Notes: a model not told the origin generated them from the sequence alone. A DNA stretch of 64,000 bases from Neopestalotiopsis rosae (GCA_023078685.1 JALGAS010000001.1:2666001-2730000); one strand, 5' to 3'; positions 12,494-25,286 are shown, counted from the stretch's first letter. Numbers and translations are program-made.

Positions 12494-15400
12494 ATGACAA
12501 CTGAACCGCGGACGCGTGACGCCTACACAGTCGGGTGGGTTTGCGCATTGCGTAAAGAGCAGACGGCGGCGACGGCCATGCTTGACGACCACCACCCCGA
12601 CCACCCGAAGAATTCGAACGACCCCAACACGTACACCCTCGGATCGATCGGTTGCCATAACATCGTCATTGCTTGCTTACCTGAGGGGAAGATTGTGACG
12701 AGCTCAGCTGCGACCGTTGCAAGCCATATGGTACACGCCTTTCCGGCCATCAAATTTGGGCTGATGGTTGGGATCGGGGGTGTGGTTCCGCCCAAAGTTC
12801 GACTTGGCGACGTGGTCGTCAGTGTGCCTGCCGACCAGAACCCTGGCTTTGTGCAGTGGGATATGGGGAAAGCAGAGCGAGGAGGAACGTTTCGTCGAAC
12901 AGGCGCGCTGAATAACCCACCGAGTTTGCTCCTGACAGCTGTGACGAAGTTGAGGACCAAGCACGAGATGGATGGAACCAAGATACCGCAATATTTGGAA
13001 GAGCTACAGGCGCGATACCCACGGCTGGCTGCGAAGTACCTGCGGTCGGACTCCTTGCAGGATGTTCTGTTCAAAGCAAGCTACGACCACGTAGACCAGC
13101 AGCATAAGAATGGCATAGGGGATGATGAAGAAGAAGAAGAAGAGGGGAAGGAGGAGGAGGAATATTCAGAGGCTGAGGACGAAGACAGCTGTCGACGTTG
13201 CGATAAGATCCAGACTGTCAAGAGAAAGCCACGCGACATGCGTGTGCACTTTGGACTGATTGCGTTAGGCAATCAGGTGATCAAAGATGCTCGAGCTCGG
13301 GATCAGTTGTCTAAAGACCTGGGTAAGAAGGTTCTCTGTGTCGAGATGGAAGCTGCAGGGCTTATGGATAACTTTCCGGGTATTATAATTCGAGGCATCT
13401 GTGACTATGCCGATTCTCACAAGAACAAAATCTGGCAGGAGCATGCAGCTGCGGTTGCAGCTGCGTATGCGAAGGAATTGCTAGGCTATTTGGTGTTCAC
13501 GGAGCGAAACCTGTCAGGGACATACTTACCGAGAGTCAGTGGATTTTATTCTGCCCGTAACGCTCGTGTTGCAATATCCTTTTATCTAATTCTAGCCAGT
13601 GTCTGGAACCGTGGCTTGTATGCGAGAAGATATCTCAAAGAACACGCATTTACTTCTCAGAACAGAAGATCTGAAGCTACTTGACTGGCTCTCCGCTGAA
13701 CACTATGGCACGCATCAGAGCGATCCAAGGCAAGACGAGCTTGAACATTCTCGCCACATCCCGGATACACGAGGAGATTTCGGCCTTATTAAATGGCCAT
13801 CACACAACGACCCCATCGATCATGGCACAGAATCAAGACATGGCCATCATGCTTCGCAGCAGGATCAGAACATATGACAGAGACCTCTACAAAGAGGAAT
13901 TATGTGATGTAATTATCTCCAAGATTGTCCAAATAGCTAAAGGAATGTAAGTCTAACACCCACCCATCAATATCACACAAAAAGGTATTGACAGACTGAT
14001 TGGAAGGTTTCTGATCGCGGCTTTGCAACTAATTGCATTGACCGCATTCCTAACGAAGGGGGATATTCTGGAGGCTTTGAGCAATATCAATGAAGGGCCA
14101 AACCCTCTATATGCGATATATGAGCTTGCCACGGTAGTAGTTTCGCACAGCCAGCGAAGAAAATCCTGCTGTGGATCGTCCATGCCGGGAGGCTGATGTC
14201 CACCGCAGAAATCCGGCATGCACTAGCTATCCGACCTAAAACGAACGCCAACGATACTAATTACTGCCTCAGCCTCAAGCAAATAATGTCGATTTGCGCT
14301 GGATTAGTCACAGTCGATGAGGAAAGCAGGACTGTCCGTTTGGTCCACTATACAACTCAGAAGTATTTTGAGAAAACACGCGAGAAATGGTTCACGAAGG
14401 TGCAAGAACATATTTCTGAGAGTTGCGTTACGTATCTTTCCTACGCTGTTTTTGATGGCTATTGCGAGAACGACAAAGCCTTTGAGAAAAGGCTTTATGA
14501 CTACCCATTGTACAGCTACGCGTCCAATGAATGGGGTCACCATGCGGACCCAAGTTTGGCAACAGACGTCATAATTCATTTTCCAAAAGACCAAGGCCGA
14601 GTGCAAGCATCAAGCCAGGCACTAATGGCCCGGAAAACATGGGCTTATGATTTGAAATATAGCCAAAGGATCCCAAGGGGCATCAATGGTCTCCACGTGG
14701 CATCAATATATGGCTTGACGGCTGCCGTCAAGCACATGGTGACTATTGACGAGACCAATACGTCCGACAGTTATGGCAGGACACCGCTGTCAGATGCCGC
14801 CAAATTTGGACGCGTGGAAGTAGTCAGATTGCTGCGCGAGAGCAAGCAAGTGGAAGTCAATTGCAGAGATACAAACGGCTGGTCACCGCTCCTGTGGGCA
14901 GCCGCGAACGATCACACGGGAGTGGTCAAACTGCTGCTTGAGAGGGAGCAAGTGGAAGTCAATTGTGAAGATAAGGGAGGCAGGACCCCGCTCCTGTGGG
15001 CAGCCGAGTACGGACACGTGGAAGTCATCGAACTGCTCCTCGAAAGGGAGCAAGTGGAAGTCAATTGTGAAGATAAGGGAGGCAGGACCCCGCTCCTGTG
15101 GGCAGCCGAGTACGGACACGTGGAAGTCATCGAACTGCTCCTCGAAAGGGAGCAAGTGGAAGTCAATTGTGAAGATAAGGGAGGCAGGACCCCGCTCCTG
15201 TGGGCAGCCGAGTACGGACACGTGGAAGTCATCGAACTGCTCCTCGAAAGGGAGCAAATGGAAGTCAACTACAGAAACGCAAAAGGCCGCACACCGCTGT
15301 TATGGGCGACCGAGTATGGACACGCAAATGTGGTCAAACTGCTGCTTGAGAGCGAGCAAGTAGAAGTGGATTTCAAGGACGATGGGGGTTGGACGCCACT

Positions 15401-15815
15401 ATTCTGGGCGGCTGAGAATGGACACGCGAAAGTGTTCACGATGCTGCTCAAAACAAAGAAAGTAGAAGTCTTCTGCAAAGACAAATACGGTTGGTCGCCA
15501 CTATTATCAGCGGCATTCAATGGGCATACACAAGTGGTCAGAATTCTGCTCGAGACGGATCAAACAGAAGTTGGCTTCAAAGACGATGGAGGTCGGACAC
15601 CGCTACTATGGGCAGCCAAAAATAGACACCTAGAAGTGGTCAGAATACTGTTCGAGGCGGAGAGGGTAAAAGTTAAACCCAGAGATACAGAACAAGGCCG
15701 GACATCGGTACTGTGGTGGACTAAATTTTCACTTTCTCACCGCAGCATGCCCCCTTGGCAACGACATTTATGTTCTTGTAGGTTCGGATTACTAGCCGAA
15801 AACACTCCTCGGTAA
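12494..15815 (+). pseudogene. PNP-(NACHT-deleted)-ankyrin NLR-like gene
   Basis: The N-terminal PNP-like domain is complete (about residues 1-345): MTTEPRTRDAYTVGWVCAL start, GLMVGIGGVV loop, [30 protein letters not shown]. An acidic Glu-rich insert occurs at 13,122-13,190. A probable intron from about 13,491 leads into a DLKLLDWLS linker. About 0.6 kb that encodes Walker A and Walker B in the paralogue at 2,245 is missing: the frame jumps near 13,730 from the linker to the NILATSR segment. An intron at 13,947-14,006 interrupts the GMFLIA motif, and a small deletion/frameshift follows near 14,135. From 14,196 a 539-codon frame covers the winged-helix-like LVHYTTQKYFEKT segment and about ten ankyrin repeats. 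PNP and ankyrin pieces could be separate products. A functional STAND ATPase is not encoded. Confidence 0.7.
14949..15254 (+). repeat. three identical 102-bp ankyrin units
   Basis: Units beginning at 14,949, 15,051 and 15,153 are identical by eye at the nucleotide level. Each encodes 34 residues from VEVNCEDKGGRTPLLWAA to LLLEREQ. Neighbouring ankyrin units are clearly diverged. Such internally conserved repeats are a known feature of fungal NLR ligand-binding domains and indicate recent amplification or conversion. Confidence 0.9.
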
Positions 15816-15908
15816 ATGCTTGGTTGATCGATGCAATTTTCACTGGCGAAATCTCTTGAAAGCATGGTTTCCCATATCCTCACGACATCTCCAGGTCGTG
15901 CAGACACA

Positions 15909-16070
15909 CTATGGTAGGACGGGTAAGTAGAACACTCCATGTATTTCGGAGCCACTTGTGCACACTTTGGCAGCTGTCGAGTGGGCAGTTCCATCAGATC
16001 TGGTACCTGCTACCATCGTACACGGCGGTACATTTACTAGACCATTGTGGATAGCCGGGTTATGGGGCTT
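15909..16070 (-). repeat. dispersed gene-fragment repeat, copy 1
   Basis: The minus-strand piece encoding NPAIHNGLVN...DGTAHSTAAKVCTSG resembles the plus-strand segment at 46,930-47,070 (DGAANSTAAKACTRS) and the minus-strand segment at about 47,640-47,770 (NPATHQGLVNA). The family is unknown. The boundaries mark the clearest similarity only. Confidence 0.45.
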
Positions 16071-17504
16071 AGCTGTGTCAAGTCCTTTGCCCAGCTTCTC
16101 GGCTGTGGTACTAAAGTTACTATGAGCCACGTTACGGCGACATCCGAGATGGTTTTCATGATCAGAATCCAGGGGCATATCACCATGATCGAATCTTTTC
16201 GTTTCATTGGTTTCGCATATATTCTCTGCAAAATCAGTTGTTACACACATTGCAGCCATCATAGCTCTCGGTGTATTCTATGATATCATATATTCGCGAG
16301 AAGATCTCCAGGGAGGCATTCTCGGATTGAGGATATCTCGGAGTCGATATAGGCCCTGTGTCCCTGGGCAGTCAAACTTTTCACTACTTTGTCGATCAAC
16401 AAGATGATCATTTAATTTCTTGTCCAGATAGGCAATAGCCAAATGGGATTACAACTTAGGCTTTTATTCGCAAGGAATCCTCCAGGGTCTTATGTAGCGG
16501 ATGCAAGATATGGTTTGTGGGCACCCGCAGGTACTTGCATCGAGACAGCCGGCATAAGTAGATGGTGCAATATTGCTATCTTGTAACAAAATATTGAATA
16601 CAGTACCTTCCTATTCAATCAAGTTTAGATTTCCGGATCTCGAAGCGAATAGGCCATATGTTTAAATGCCGACCGGTCGGCCACTTGAGATATCTGTGGG
16701 TTCTAGAGCCTACAGGGGACGAATATACTTTCTTGGCTAATCCTGTGCAGTATAAGTACCCACAAGGTTTATGCCAACGCAATGCAACATCAACCGCCGA
16801 ATTGAGTTTTTGACGAGCTCTAAAACAGATACCACTCGCTTTTGTACAAGTTAGGTCGAGGAGATTCGTGGCAACTAGAAAAAGCAGGGGATAGGCGGCT
16901 AAGAAAAACGGGTCTTGAAGGTTACGTGGCACGTCAAAAGAGTACATTTACTAGTGGCACAAGCTCTATATTCTTCTTCAATAGTCTGGCCACGATGAGC
17001 CCAAGCCGACCGTTCGTGGGTAGGACATTGTTTAACTAGACCATTCATTTTCAGGCGAGTCTTGAGACCGGAAGTGAATGACTCTAAATTAGATCTGTGC
17101 TCAGGCGCAAACATCGCGGCCTTAAGTCATGCCTTGTCGTTGATCTGGCCGGTATTGACTTTGTTGTTGTGAGGCGCAGAGAATGAAACCCAAGATGCAG
17201 AGAGGGAGAGAGCGCCTTGGCTGCAAGAGATGAACGAGAAGATTGACACGTTTTGCAAAAAGCACTTGTGTCAAAGTTCTTTCAGAAAGATGCACCACTC
17301 TGCATTTTATGTCTCAAGGGGTGAGGTGTAGTGGTGAAGGGCGAGCCACGAACTGCACCAATGATTGCCAGAAAAGGAGGTACGCTTGCAAGCGCATCAC
17401 GTGAATGCTATACATCACGAGAGAGTGAGGTGACTAAACTTCAGAACTCAGAGCCAAATACGTACGATCCAGCCGGTCAGGAAGCAGGACAGAGAAACCG
17501 TAAC
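16071..17504. other. no complete gene; possible LINE remnant at the right end
   Basis: No motif-bearing frame to about 17,200. From 17,211 the plus strand (AWLQEMNEKIDTFCKKH) may be further decayed LINE coding sequence leading into the recognisable piece at 17,505. Confidence 0.4.
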
Positions 17505-17715
17505 GCTCCTTCTTCGGTGGCTAGGCGTATGGTTCGATAGGAAGATCAAATTCAAGGGCCACGTCAAAAGAAGAGCCGCGGCGGCTATGGAAATAGTACA
17601 GCACCTCAGGAGCCTAGCGAACACGATCCATGAACCACCGACGGCCGTGATTGCTAGAGTCATGAGGGCCTAAGTCCTTCCGGCGGTGCTATACGGGGCT
17701 GAGCGGGCAGCATCA
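17505..17715 (+). mobile_element. Tad-type LINE reverse transcriptase fragment
   Basis: One plus frame reads LRWLGVWFDRKIKFKGHV, then an Ala/Arg-rich stretch, QHLRSLANTIHEPP and VLPAVLYGAE. This is the thumb-region signature of fungal Tad-like non-LTR retrotransposons. An in-frame TAA at 17,671-17,673 sits where the family has Cys, so the copy is dead. Confidence 0.75.
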
Positions 17716-20279
17716 CCGGCGAGGAACATTGCTCAACAAAACAGTAATAAGGGGTGCGAAAAATCTTCGGCAAAGGGAAAGTGGGGTTAATGTGAACGAA
17801 CTGGCACCAGGGATTCTCCAGGAACTTGTTTGCGACTTCCTTTAGACCTCGTAAACACATTACTTCTTATGACTGCCAAGCATAGCTCAAAGAATGTGGA
17901 CGTCGCGATTCCGCTCCTGTGAACGATGAGTCTGGCATGAGCGAGCCTCATGACTAGGAGGTGACGCCAAGGTTCGGCTCTGGCAAGCTACTCTCCGCTG
18001 CGGCTGGAGGTACTAGATGATTGCAGTTCATCATCAGAATTGCCAGGGTACGCCGGAACGCCCGGTGCTTGGTGAGTTCATAAGATGGCTTTTGCGGTAC
18101 TGTGGGAGATGGCTTGAGCCGAGATCCGTCCTTATAAAAGATCATGCCTTTCACAAACCAGGGGAGGGGCCGCGGGAAGATTCCAAGAGCTTGTGAGAAG
18201 GACTAGCGCATGCTAATCTCTGTCCAAGATGCGACTAAAGAAAAATTGGCATAGATCGAAGCGTTTCCGCGACGTTACTGGCAGCAAGTATCCAGCATGT
18301 TGAATTTTGAATTTGTGGCTTGCCTAGACTGGCAGGCGCGCGTGGCTCCGTTCCTCAAGCACGCTGGCAATTTTGTAGTGGTCTCGTGAATATTTTGCAC
18401 ACAGCAAAACGCGTCTATCTTACTGAGCGAAATCAGCTTGAGCTTTCCATGTTTAATGAAAGTGCTCCAAAGCAACTGCGGACAGTAGTATTTTGGGTTT
18501 TTTTATGCCATTTACCACTGACCCTAGCCAATTGGACTGATAGCAGTGATTTCTGACAAGGCAGCAAACTTGCGCCTACATGTAAGCACCTATGCAATTT
18601 TCTAGCCACGTTAAAAGGGCAATCTTAGCACGGATGATTTATTTGACCTCACCAAGCGTTAATCAACGCCGCTCGTTGAAGGGAAGATTCGGTGGAATAT
18701 TTTCGGTTCGGGAAGGTCGTTTAACTTGATGGAAAGTTATCGTTTCCATGGCTAATCAAATCATGCTTTTATGCAATAATAGAGATTATGCCTTAGGCGA
18801 GAGCGGTACGAGTAGGTATCTTGAGTACCTAGCTTCATTCCAGATCCCCGTGGCGTTAGCCAGAATGTATCTTCACGACTAACGCGAGGTCAGCGGGTGA
18901 TGGATCATAATACGGCAGATTCTGACGGGTTAGACTAGCTGAAGACTCAAAACTGCAACACAACTAGTGATCATTTGTCTGTCCCTCCCTCGCTCACAGC
19001 TGTCATCTGTCACTTGAAGCGATCAGCTTACGTCTGCCCGTACTGTTGAAAATAAGGTTCGCTTTGTAAGCACGCCGAGATTCCGCAGCCGGACCTCGCC
19101 ATGAACCCAGGCTTAACATACGTGCCCGCATACTCTCATAACTGCCACTGATTGGAGTTCATCATCTGGGTAGCTGATTTGATAGCTAATATCCACCAGC
19201 TCCAATCGGATCGTATCATTGAGCATTGAGTTAGAAATGAAGGTTCGTGCGAGAGCCATATGGCCACAATCTTTATGATTCGACACTCGTCTACCCAGGG
19301 AACAGAGGACTACGACAGTGTCGCTTGCATACTGGGGAGATGGGAGAATGCTTCCGAACGCCATTATCTACTACGGTACGTTCTATGAGTAGAAGTCTTA
19401 CCTGGGTTCAATCCACCATGTTTAGGGTTGGCGTAATGCTGCTAGTTGCGGCTATATTTACCATTGTAGAGCAATTGGGCAAAGCGATCGAAGAAGAGCT
19501 ACCCTTCTAGTGTACAGTATCTTGAACAGGGCCAAGTACGGCAAGACGGGGAGGCTAAAACTTCTACTGTTTCGCGTACAAAATCGCGTTTGAATACGTT
19601 CAGGAAATGGGAGCGCAGTCACTTGCCAGGTGTCTCTCCAGGTGGGGTTCCTATCGTGTGTGATCGACCTCAGGCTTCCAGCATGTCGGCGTATCTCTGG
19701 TGAGAGCCTGCCAGAACCTGTCCAGAGATCACAGCAAGATCAGTCAACGTAGCCAGTACATTTACTCAGATCATTGCCAAATGCGGCAGCGCAATCAAGA
19801 AGCGCTGGGAAATTTTGTTATAAAGAGTACATGCACAGAAAATGGATTTCAAAATCCTTGGCAGAGTGGAGCCGTACGGCAAGCTGACCGGGTGCAGGTG
19901 GTGCATTAGCAGAGGGCTTCGTGGAATTCCACCGGCAACGGCAGCTCAATTCCTCGTCTCCACTTGCCTCCCTATCTTCCGTACTGGGTGGAGGGGGTTC
20001 CGCATCGTTCATCGTTCCCCAGACTTGTCCTGAGAAGCTAGAGATAGATTCAGGGACCACTCTCTACTTCCTTAACCCCAGATCCGCCTTTTGAAACGAC
20101 AGCATAGCAATCAATGGACCCCTAGATATAGCTTGGGCACTTCTTTCTTGCTCCATCAAGAGACTTGAGCCATGATCGTCTCGTTGTCCTCCCGGAAAGC
20201 CTTTACCTCCCCCATTGGCGAATGTTTCCTTTCCTTCTTTCCAGCTTGATCTGATATAGCCCATCTCGCAGCAGGGCCC
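17716..20279. other. no supportable gene
   Basis: Short frames on both strands without recognisable domains. The end near 20,050-20,279 could contain the decayed tail of the adjoining LINE fragment. Confidence 0.5.
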
Positions 20280-20720
20280 CCGTCTCGACCCGAGGTCGTA
20301 CCTGAGAGCGTATAGCTCCGGTCACCTGATTGGAGGTAGCAGCTGGGCTGTCCGTTGCAGTCTTGTCCAGTCTCCGCCGCCCTTGCCTCCGCGGATTGGC
20401 CTCGGCTCAGTCAGTCCTTGGCGCCAGTGGGTATGTTTCGTCTATTGTGCGTAGCCTGTAGGCGAATTGATATCGCACCTGGTTAAGTGCTATTTGCAGC
20501 CCGCTGTCCCGGAATAGAGTGGCTGACGGTATGGTTCGTCATGCTGGGAGGACGGCCCTTGCTGCCAGCTTGAGGACTCTTTCTATCTCGTGGACACGTG
20601 TTCCTATCATGGCTCGCACTTCGGCCATCTTCCCGTCCGCTGTAGTATACAGACCCTGGCAGCTGGCAGGCAAGGGCTGTGCAGTCAGAGTCTGCAAGCG
20701 AAAGATGCCTTACTCTCTCA
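20280..20720 (-). mobile_element. Tad-type LINE C-terminal fragment
   Basis: The minus strand reads ERVLKLAARAVLPA, a TGA, then RTIPSATLFRDSGLQIALNQ and later FAYRLRTIDETYPLAPR. This is the segment that directly follows the VLYGAE motif in Tad-type reverse transcriptases, so it is the next part of the ORF whose preceding part lies inverted at 17,505-17,715. Further in-frame stops show it is dead. Confidence 0.75.
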
Positions 20721-21543
20721 TATCATGAGTTCCAATGCGTTCTTCTAGCTAATCAATAGACTGATGATGAATTGATCTATGCTACATTAGAGATTTTGCG
20801 TCAAGCATTCAGTTTACTTGATTATGAATTCGCGGCCCTCTTTCCCAACGACAGACACCACGAGAAGCCGTCAAGGTGGACATGCTCAACGGTGATACGA
20901 TGCGGAGGCTAGAATTTGTATTGGATATGATTCGGCTTATTCCCTAACCTTCTATGTAATTCTCAGTAAGACCTTAAATATCTATTGCATCCCGATTTCT
21001 GACATCACACTTGATTACTCTATATATTTGGGCGCGCGACGAAGAACGGGAAAGGTGCAAGGCATCATGTTGGGTGTTACTTGGATGACGGGACTATAGA
21101 TCAGGTCAATCTTCTGACTACTCGTTAAGAACACGAGTGATGATGCTCGCTTGTCGCCGGACACTGACTTCTGGCCTAACGCTTCACAAAATGATTCGTA
21201 GCAGGAAATTGACGAAGACGTAGCGTAAATCTAGATGCCCATATGCCCCACTACCCAACCAATTTTCCGCCAAGTGCAGTCAATGTCAATCGAATCAAAT
21301 ATCCGTAGACCAAGAACGTGCATCTATCAACAGAATCGTCAAGCCAAGGGAGATAGATAGTTGTTTGGTGGATCAGCGTTGTAGCGTCTTTTACTGGGCT
21401 CTTGGCCGAGACTATATTGGGCACATGATCAGCCGGGCATGGAGATCCATAATTCGAGGGGCGTTCGGCAGTTGTGCAAAGCCAGAAGTAGCTCGCTACT
21501 ATTTAATTCAATGTGCGCTATCTGTCCACGGGTCGTGTTATCT
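20721..21543. other. no supportable gene; upstream of Zn2Cys6 gene
   Basis: AT-rich with no long frame. It probably includes the promoter of the regulator beginning at 21,544. Confidence 0.5.
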
Positions 21544-24364
21544 ATGATCAGAACTGAAGGGTGCACGATCCAAAAAAAAATGTACGACCTAGAAAATATC
21601 CAAGATGTTAGTCAAGCTGATCCTGACGGAACTGTATTTGGGAAACAACCTCTGAAACGTCGACGGGGCGCATGCGACAGCTGCAAACCGAAAAAAGTAC
21701 GCTGTATGTAATCAACATTCGAGTGCCTCAATCATTGACTAATTCAAACGAGGTGACGGTGGAACGCCATGCTCAGCGTGCAAGGTAATGCCTATTTTGT
21801 TCCCTACTGCCTCCCTTTGGTGCAGATATTTGGTTTACGCATGCCTTTCAAGTGACCGCTAGGAGAGGGTCCGGTCGTCTGTAATACTAACGAAAGGCAT
21901 ATAACAGAGATCAGGGTTGCAGTGTCATTATCACATCAGCATGACACGGCGCCAATACAGGCGACGTATGCCGAATACCATCTCGACACACACTGGTGAA
22001 GAAACGGATATTTCGTCTTCTGCGGAGCCTTACTCATCAAACGTGTCTACTGACATATCGGCGTCGAAGACGGTATCACCATCTCTGTCATTACTAGAGA
22101 TCGAGTCACTGCATACTTCATCGGAGCCATCTGTCACACCGAACGCATCGATCCCTGTTGATGACATGGATAGCTTTGGTGGAGAGATGATGCAAACCAG
22201 CCAAAATTGTGATTACAACTGGATCCCCCTTATACCGGAAGATCCGTTCAACGCGGCAGAGGTACCAATCGCAAAACTTATTCAGGTAGGGCTACTTGTA
22301 ACTGACATCTAGTAGGTACCGCAAACAGTATCATTTGATTGTACTAGGACTGAACTCCCTATTCAGCCGCAGACAGATCATCTCGACTGCCAATTCAGCC
22401 AGGACATTGAGATTGTCGCCGGGTTCAACCCATCCGTCCATGTAAGAACATTATCCTGCGCTGGCGATGCCAGTGAATGGAGATCAGCTGTAAGTGTAAG
22501 CACGCTTGATATTCTATTATGTAGATACTTACGTCAATGGCTAGTCGACAGGGCTGAAACATGAAAGTAAGTCGATTTGTCAGGCGATCTGATTCCGATG
22601 ACTAAGGCTACTAGATCTATCTGAGCTAGATTTTTCTCTACGTTCAGTGTTCTCGACGGACATTACCAACTGTACACTGGACAAAAGGTCACACGCCGAA
22701 GTCATGGCACTGATGAAATGCTTGTCGCCAACACACAACATATATCAGCAGTTGGGAGAGGATGGTTGGTCAAAGCCACACGTTATATCCGACCAAAAGC
22801 AGATTGGTGATTATTTGGAGGGTATGTAATCTCATTCAGTCAGTTTGAGGATTCGATTTAACTAAAGATTTCCGAAGCTTGTTTTGGTGAAACATCAGAG
22901 TAAGAAAGGGGTCCCTACATCCAAGTTTTGTGTTAATCATGAATCAGCATTGGAAGTTTCCTTGATGAAATATACCTGAGCCGCCTCATACGTAACATTG
23001 AAGCAGAAAGATTCAAGCTTGACGACAAACAAGTGAGTAGTAGCTTTTTGATCACTTCTGTTTTGGCGCTAGGTTCCCATTTGACAGCAGCGAATGGGTC
23101 CAAAGACTCCAAAACCCACTTCACCAATAGCCGGATATATTTCTCAAGAGCCATACGTCTTCGTGATGAGTGTATATATGGGGAAGATTCCTTCGTCAAA
23201 TTCCAGGTGAGCTTCGAATTCTCATGAACCGTTGACTTATATATTGACGACAGGCAGGCACTCTTATCACTCGTATGTAATTGGGATCTCTCGTGCTTTG
23301 GTTTTGTCTAGTACTGATATTTCGACTTTAGCTCTCTCTGTCCAAGAGACTAGACTATCAACTGACAACTGGACTGTTGGCTCAAGCCATACAATGTGCC
23401 CAGTCGCTACGATTGAACAGCCAGCGAGCAATCCAAAGCCGGTCCGAGAGTCTCGAGGGCGAAAATCGCGCGAAGAGAGCATTTTGGTATCTATACTCGA
23501 TGGAGAAATCAATTTGTTTGGCACAAGGCACTTTCTCTACGATCGACAGCGAAAGTATTGACTATCATCCTCCTTCCCGACGCCTTGATGAGACGCAAGA
23601 AGTTGACTGGCTACCCATCATTGTTTCTTACGCCAAAATATCCGCCGCCATTGTCAAAGATCTTTACCACGCGAAACCCTCAGAGCGACACTTCAAAAGC
23701 TTCGAATCTCGCATTTCTCGTCTGCACGAATTGCTTCAGAAATGGAAAGAAATGTTCCTACCCGATAACGACCATGGCATCGATTCTGATGATCACAGTG
23801 TGACCTCCAGTAATGCTCCAGAACAGCGTCGTATGAGACTGTACTTGTCGTTCTATTATCATCGGGCAATTCTTGCCATGTACGGCCCCATTTCAAGGTG
23901 CGAGATTGGACCAACAGCTTCAATTCTGTTCCAGCAATTCGTGCACCGCAGTGAAGAGCTTTGCCTAGTATCTTCTCGAAGTATTCTTCGCGCCGGAAGG
24001 CATTTGCATGTGAACGACGTCTTATTAGATCGGTAAGTTTGACATCATGTCATATTTCATTGGTGAATATTCTTTGAGACTGATAATCTGGTGTTGTAGT
24101 GAGCTGTTACAGCTCCCTCTTGTGGCCGTCTGCACGGTTTTCAGGGCTATTACCAGAAGTCCTAACTATCTGCAAAGAGACATTACGTACCTCGCTCTTG
24201 CGTGTGGAATCTTTGGTGCAATGTCTTTAGATTTTGAAACTCCCATTGCAGAAATTCTCAGACTGAGTCATTATGCACAGATTGCAGTCAATGAAACAAA
24301 CACGGCAGATGAACATAAGGCGGGTGACCACTTACCAGGTAGTGTAAGGTTATCAGAAGACTGA
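21544..24364 (+). CDS. Zn2Cys6 fungal transcription factor (possibly degenerate)
   Basis: Exon 1 (ATG 21,544; alternative ATG 21,580) ends at 21,703 within RRRGACDSCKPKKVRC. Introns 21,704-21,752 and 21,785-21,907 split the rest of the zinc cluster, which rejoins as CDGGTPCSACK and RSGLQC: a canonical six-cysteine GAL4-type domain. A Ser/Thr-rich linker follows. Later exons (about 22,640-22,825, 23,000-23,205, 23,377-24,030 and 24,100-24,364) give a middle region with the RAFWYLYSMEKSICLAQGTFST motif of fungal-specific regulators. The paralogue at 51,618 shares exon order. After 22,285 the frame meets TAG TAG where the paralogue reads through, and I could not find a splice that restores frame cleanly, so it may be broken. 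Its target genes are unknown. Confidence 0.65.
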
Positions 24365-24570
24365 CAGGCACGAAGCACGCACATGTGGGAAGAGTAGGGG
24401 AATAAGAAGGTTAAGCCATGGCAGTGGAGCCATAGATACTTTATGCAAAATTCTCTGATTATCGAATTTTGACTTCGCATCAAACCTCTGAGATTTTGTA
24501 TTATTCATGTAGCTTTTTTGCAATCAATCGCCATCTTTTTGTAGTTCTTCCTACCATCTAGTGTGTATGA

Positions 24571-24854
24571 TCGGCCGTAATTTATCGACTACCGTGTCCG
24601 CCGGAAAATGTGCTGGATGTAACACATCGTATTCGAAGACAGCTGCGTAGGATTTAAAGCACGTCAAACAGGATTGAAAGCTTGATAACCCATAGTGATT
24701 CATCGTCGCCAATGACTCGGGCCTTTTGCAGCTCGGTGCAGTGGCTATAAACCAACTTGGCATCGTCAAGCTCGAGTGCGCCCTCCTCGACGGCCTGCAT
24801 GCAGGCGATGGCAGCGAGCAGCTTGGTGCAGCTTGGTGTAGCTCGCGAGCCACT
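24571..24854 (-). pseudogene. beta-lactamase/transpeptidase-family (PF00144-like) fragment
   Basis: On the minus strand, next to the homopolymer, the frame reads ATPSCTKLLAAIACMQAVEE, then GALELDD, then ELQKARVI. This matches the active-site helix of fungal serine beta-lactamase-like hydrolases; SCTK is the SxxK motif with its catalytic Ser and Lys. The frame then loses similarity and stops. No N-terminus or later motifs are visible, so it is a short remnant that ends at the poly-G/poly-A tract. Confidence 0.5.
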
Positions 24855-24896
24855 CCCCCCCCCCCCCCCCCCCCCCCCCCCTTTTTTTTTTTTTTT
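24855..24896. repeat. C27-T15 homopolymer tract
   Basis: Twenty-seven C followed by fifteen T; on the minus strand A15-G27. It directly abuts the beta-lactamase-like fragment. The G-rich strand could fold into a quadruplex. Exact lengths are doubtful in any assembly. Confidence 0.85.
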
Positions 24897-25286
24897 AATT
24901 CTTATCTTTAAATACATACAAAAGTGGTGGAGCACATTGATTCCAGGCTCTAAGCTGTGAGGCTGTGCTCAACATCTTCCATAGTAGTGGGACACTTTTC
25001 TTTGATGGGGTACTCTTCTGTGTTGGTACAAATGTGGCCCGTTCCATTGTCGTGATGAACCGCATCAATGAATCGTGCGGAGTCTATTTTGGATCATGAA
25101 CATGATTATGAGCCACACCTAACTCCAGATCCAACCCCACGCGATACTCTACCCGGCCTCATCTTCTACGCGTTGTGGAGCTTGTAAAGCCTCTACACAC
25201 ATATATTTGACGTCCCGCGTCTTGTTTAGTACGCTTTCACTTTCGACAACTGTTAGTTCCTCATCAAAACTCTCTGAACACGTACG

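Noticed and set aside
14883..15363. Repetitive frames on both strands over the ankyrin units
   Set aside because: Shadows of the 102-bp ankyrin repeats; the ankyrin frame is the conserved one.
23033..23199. Opposite-strand frame at the Zn2Cys6 gene
   Set aside because: Antisense of a conserved exon shared with the paralogue at 52.8-53.0 kb.
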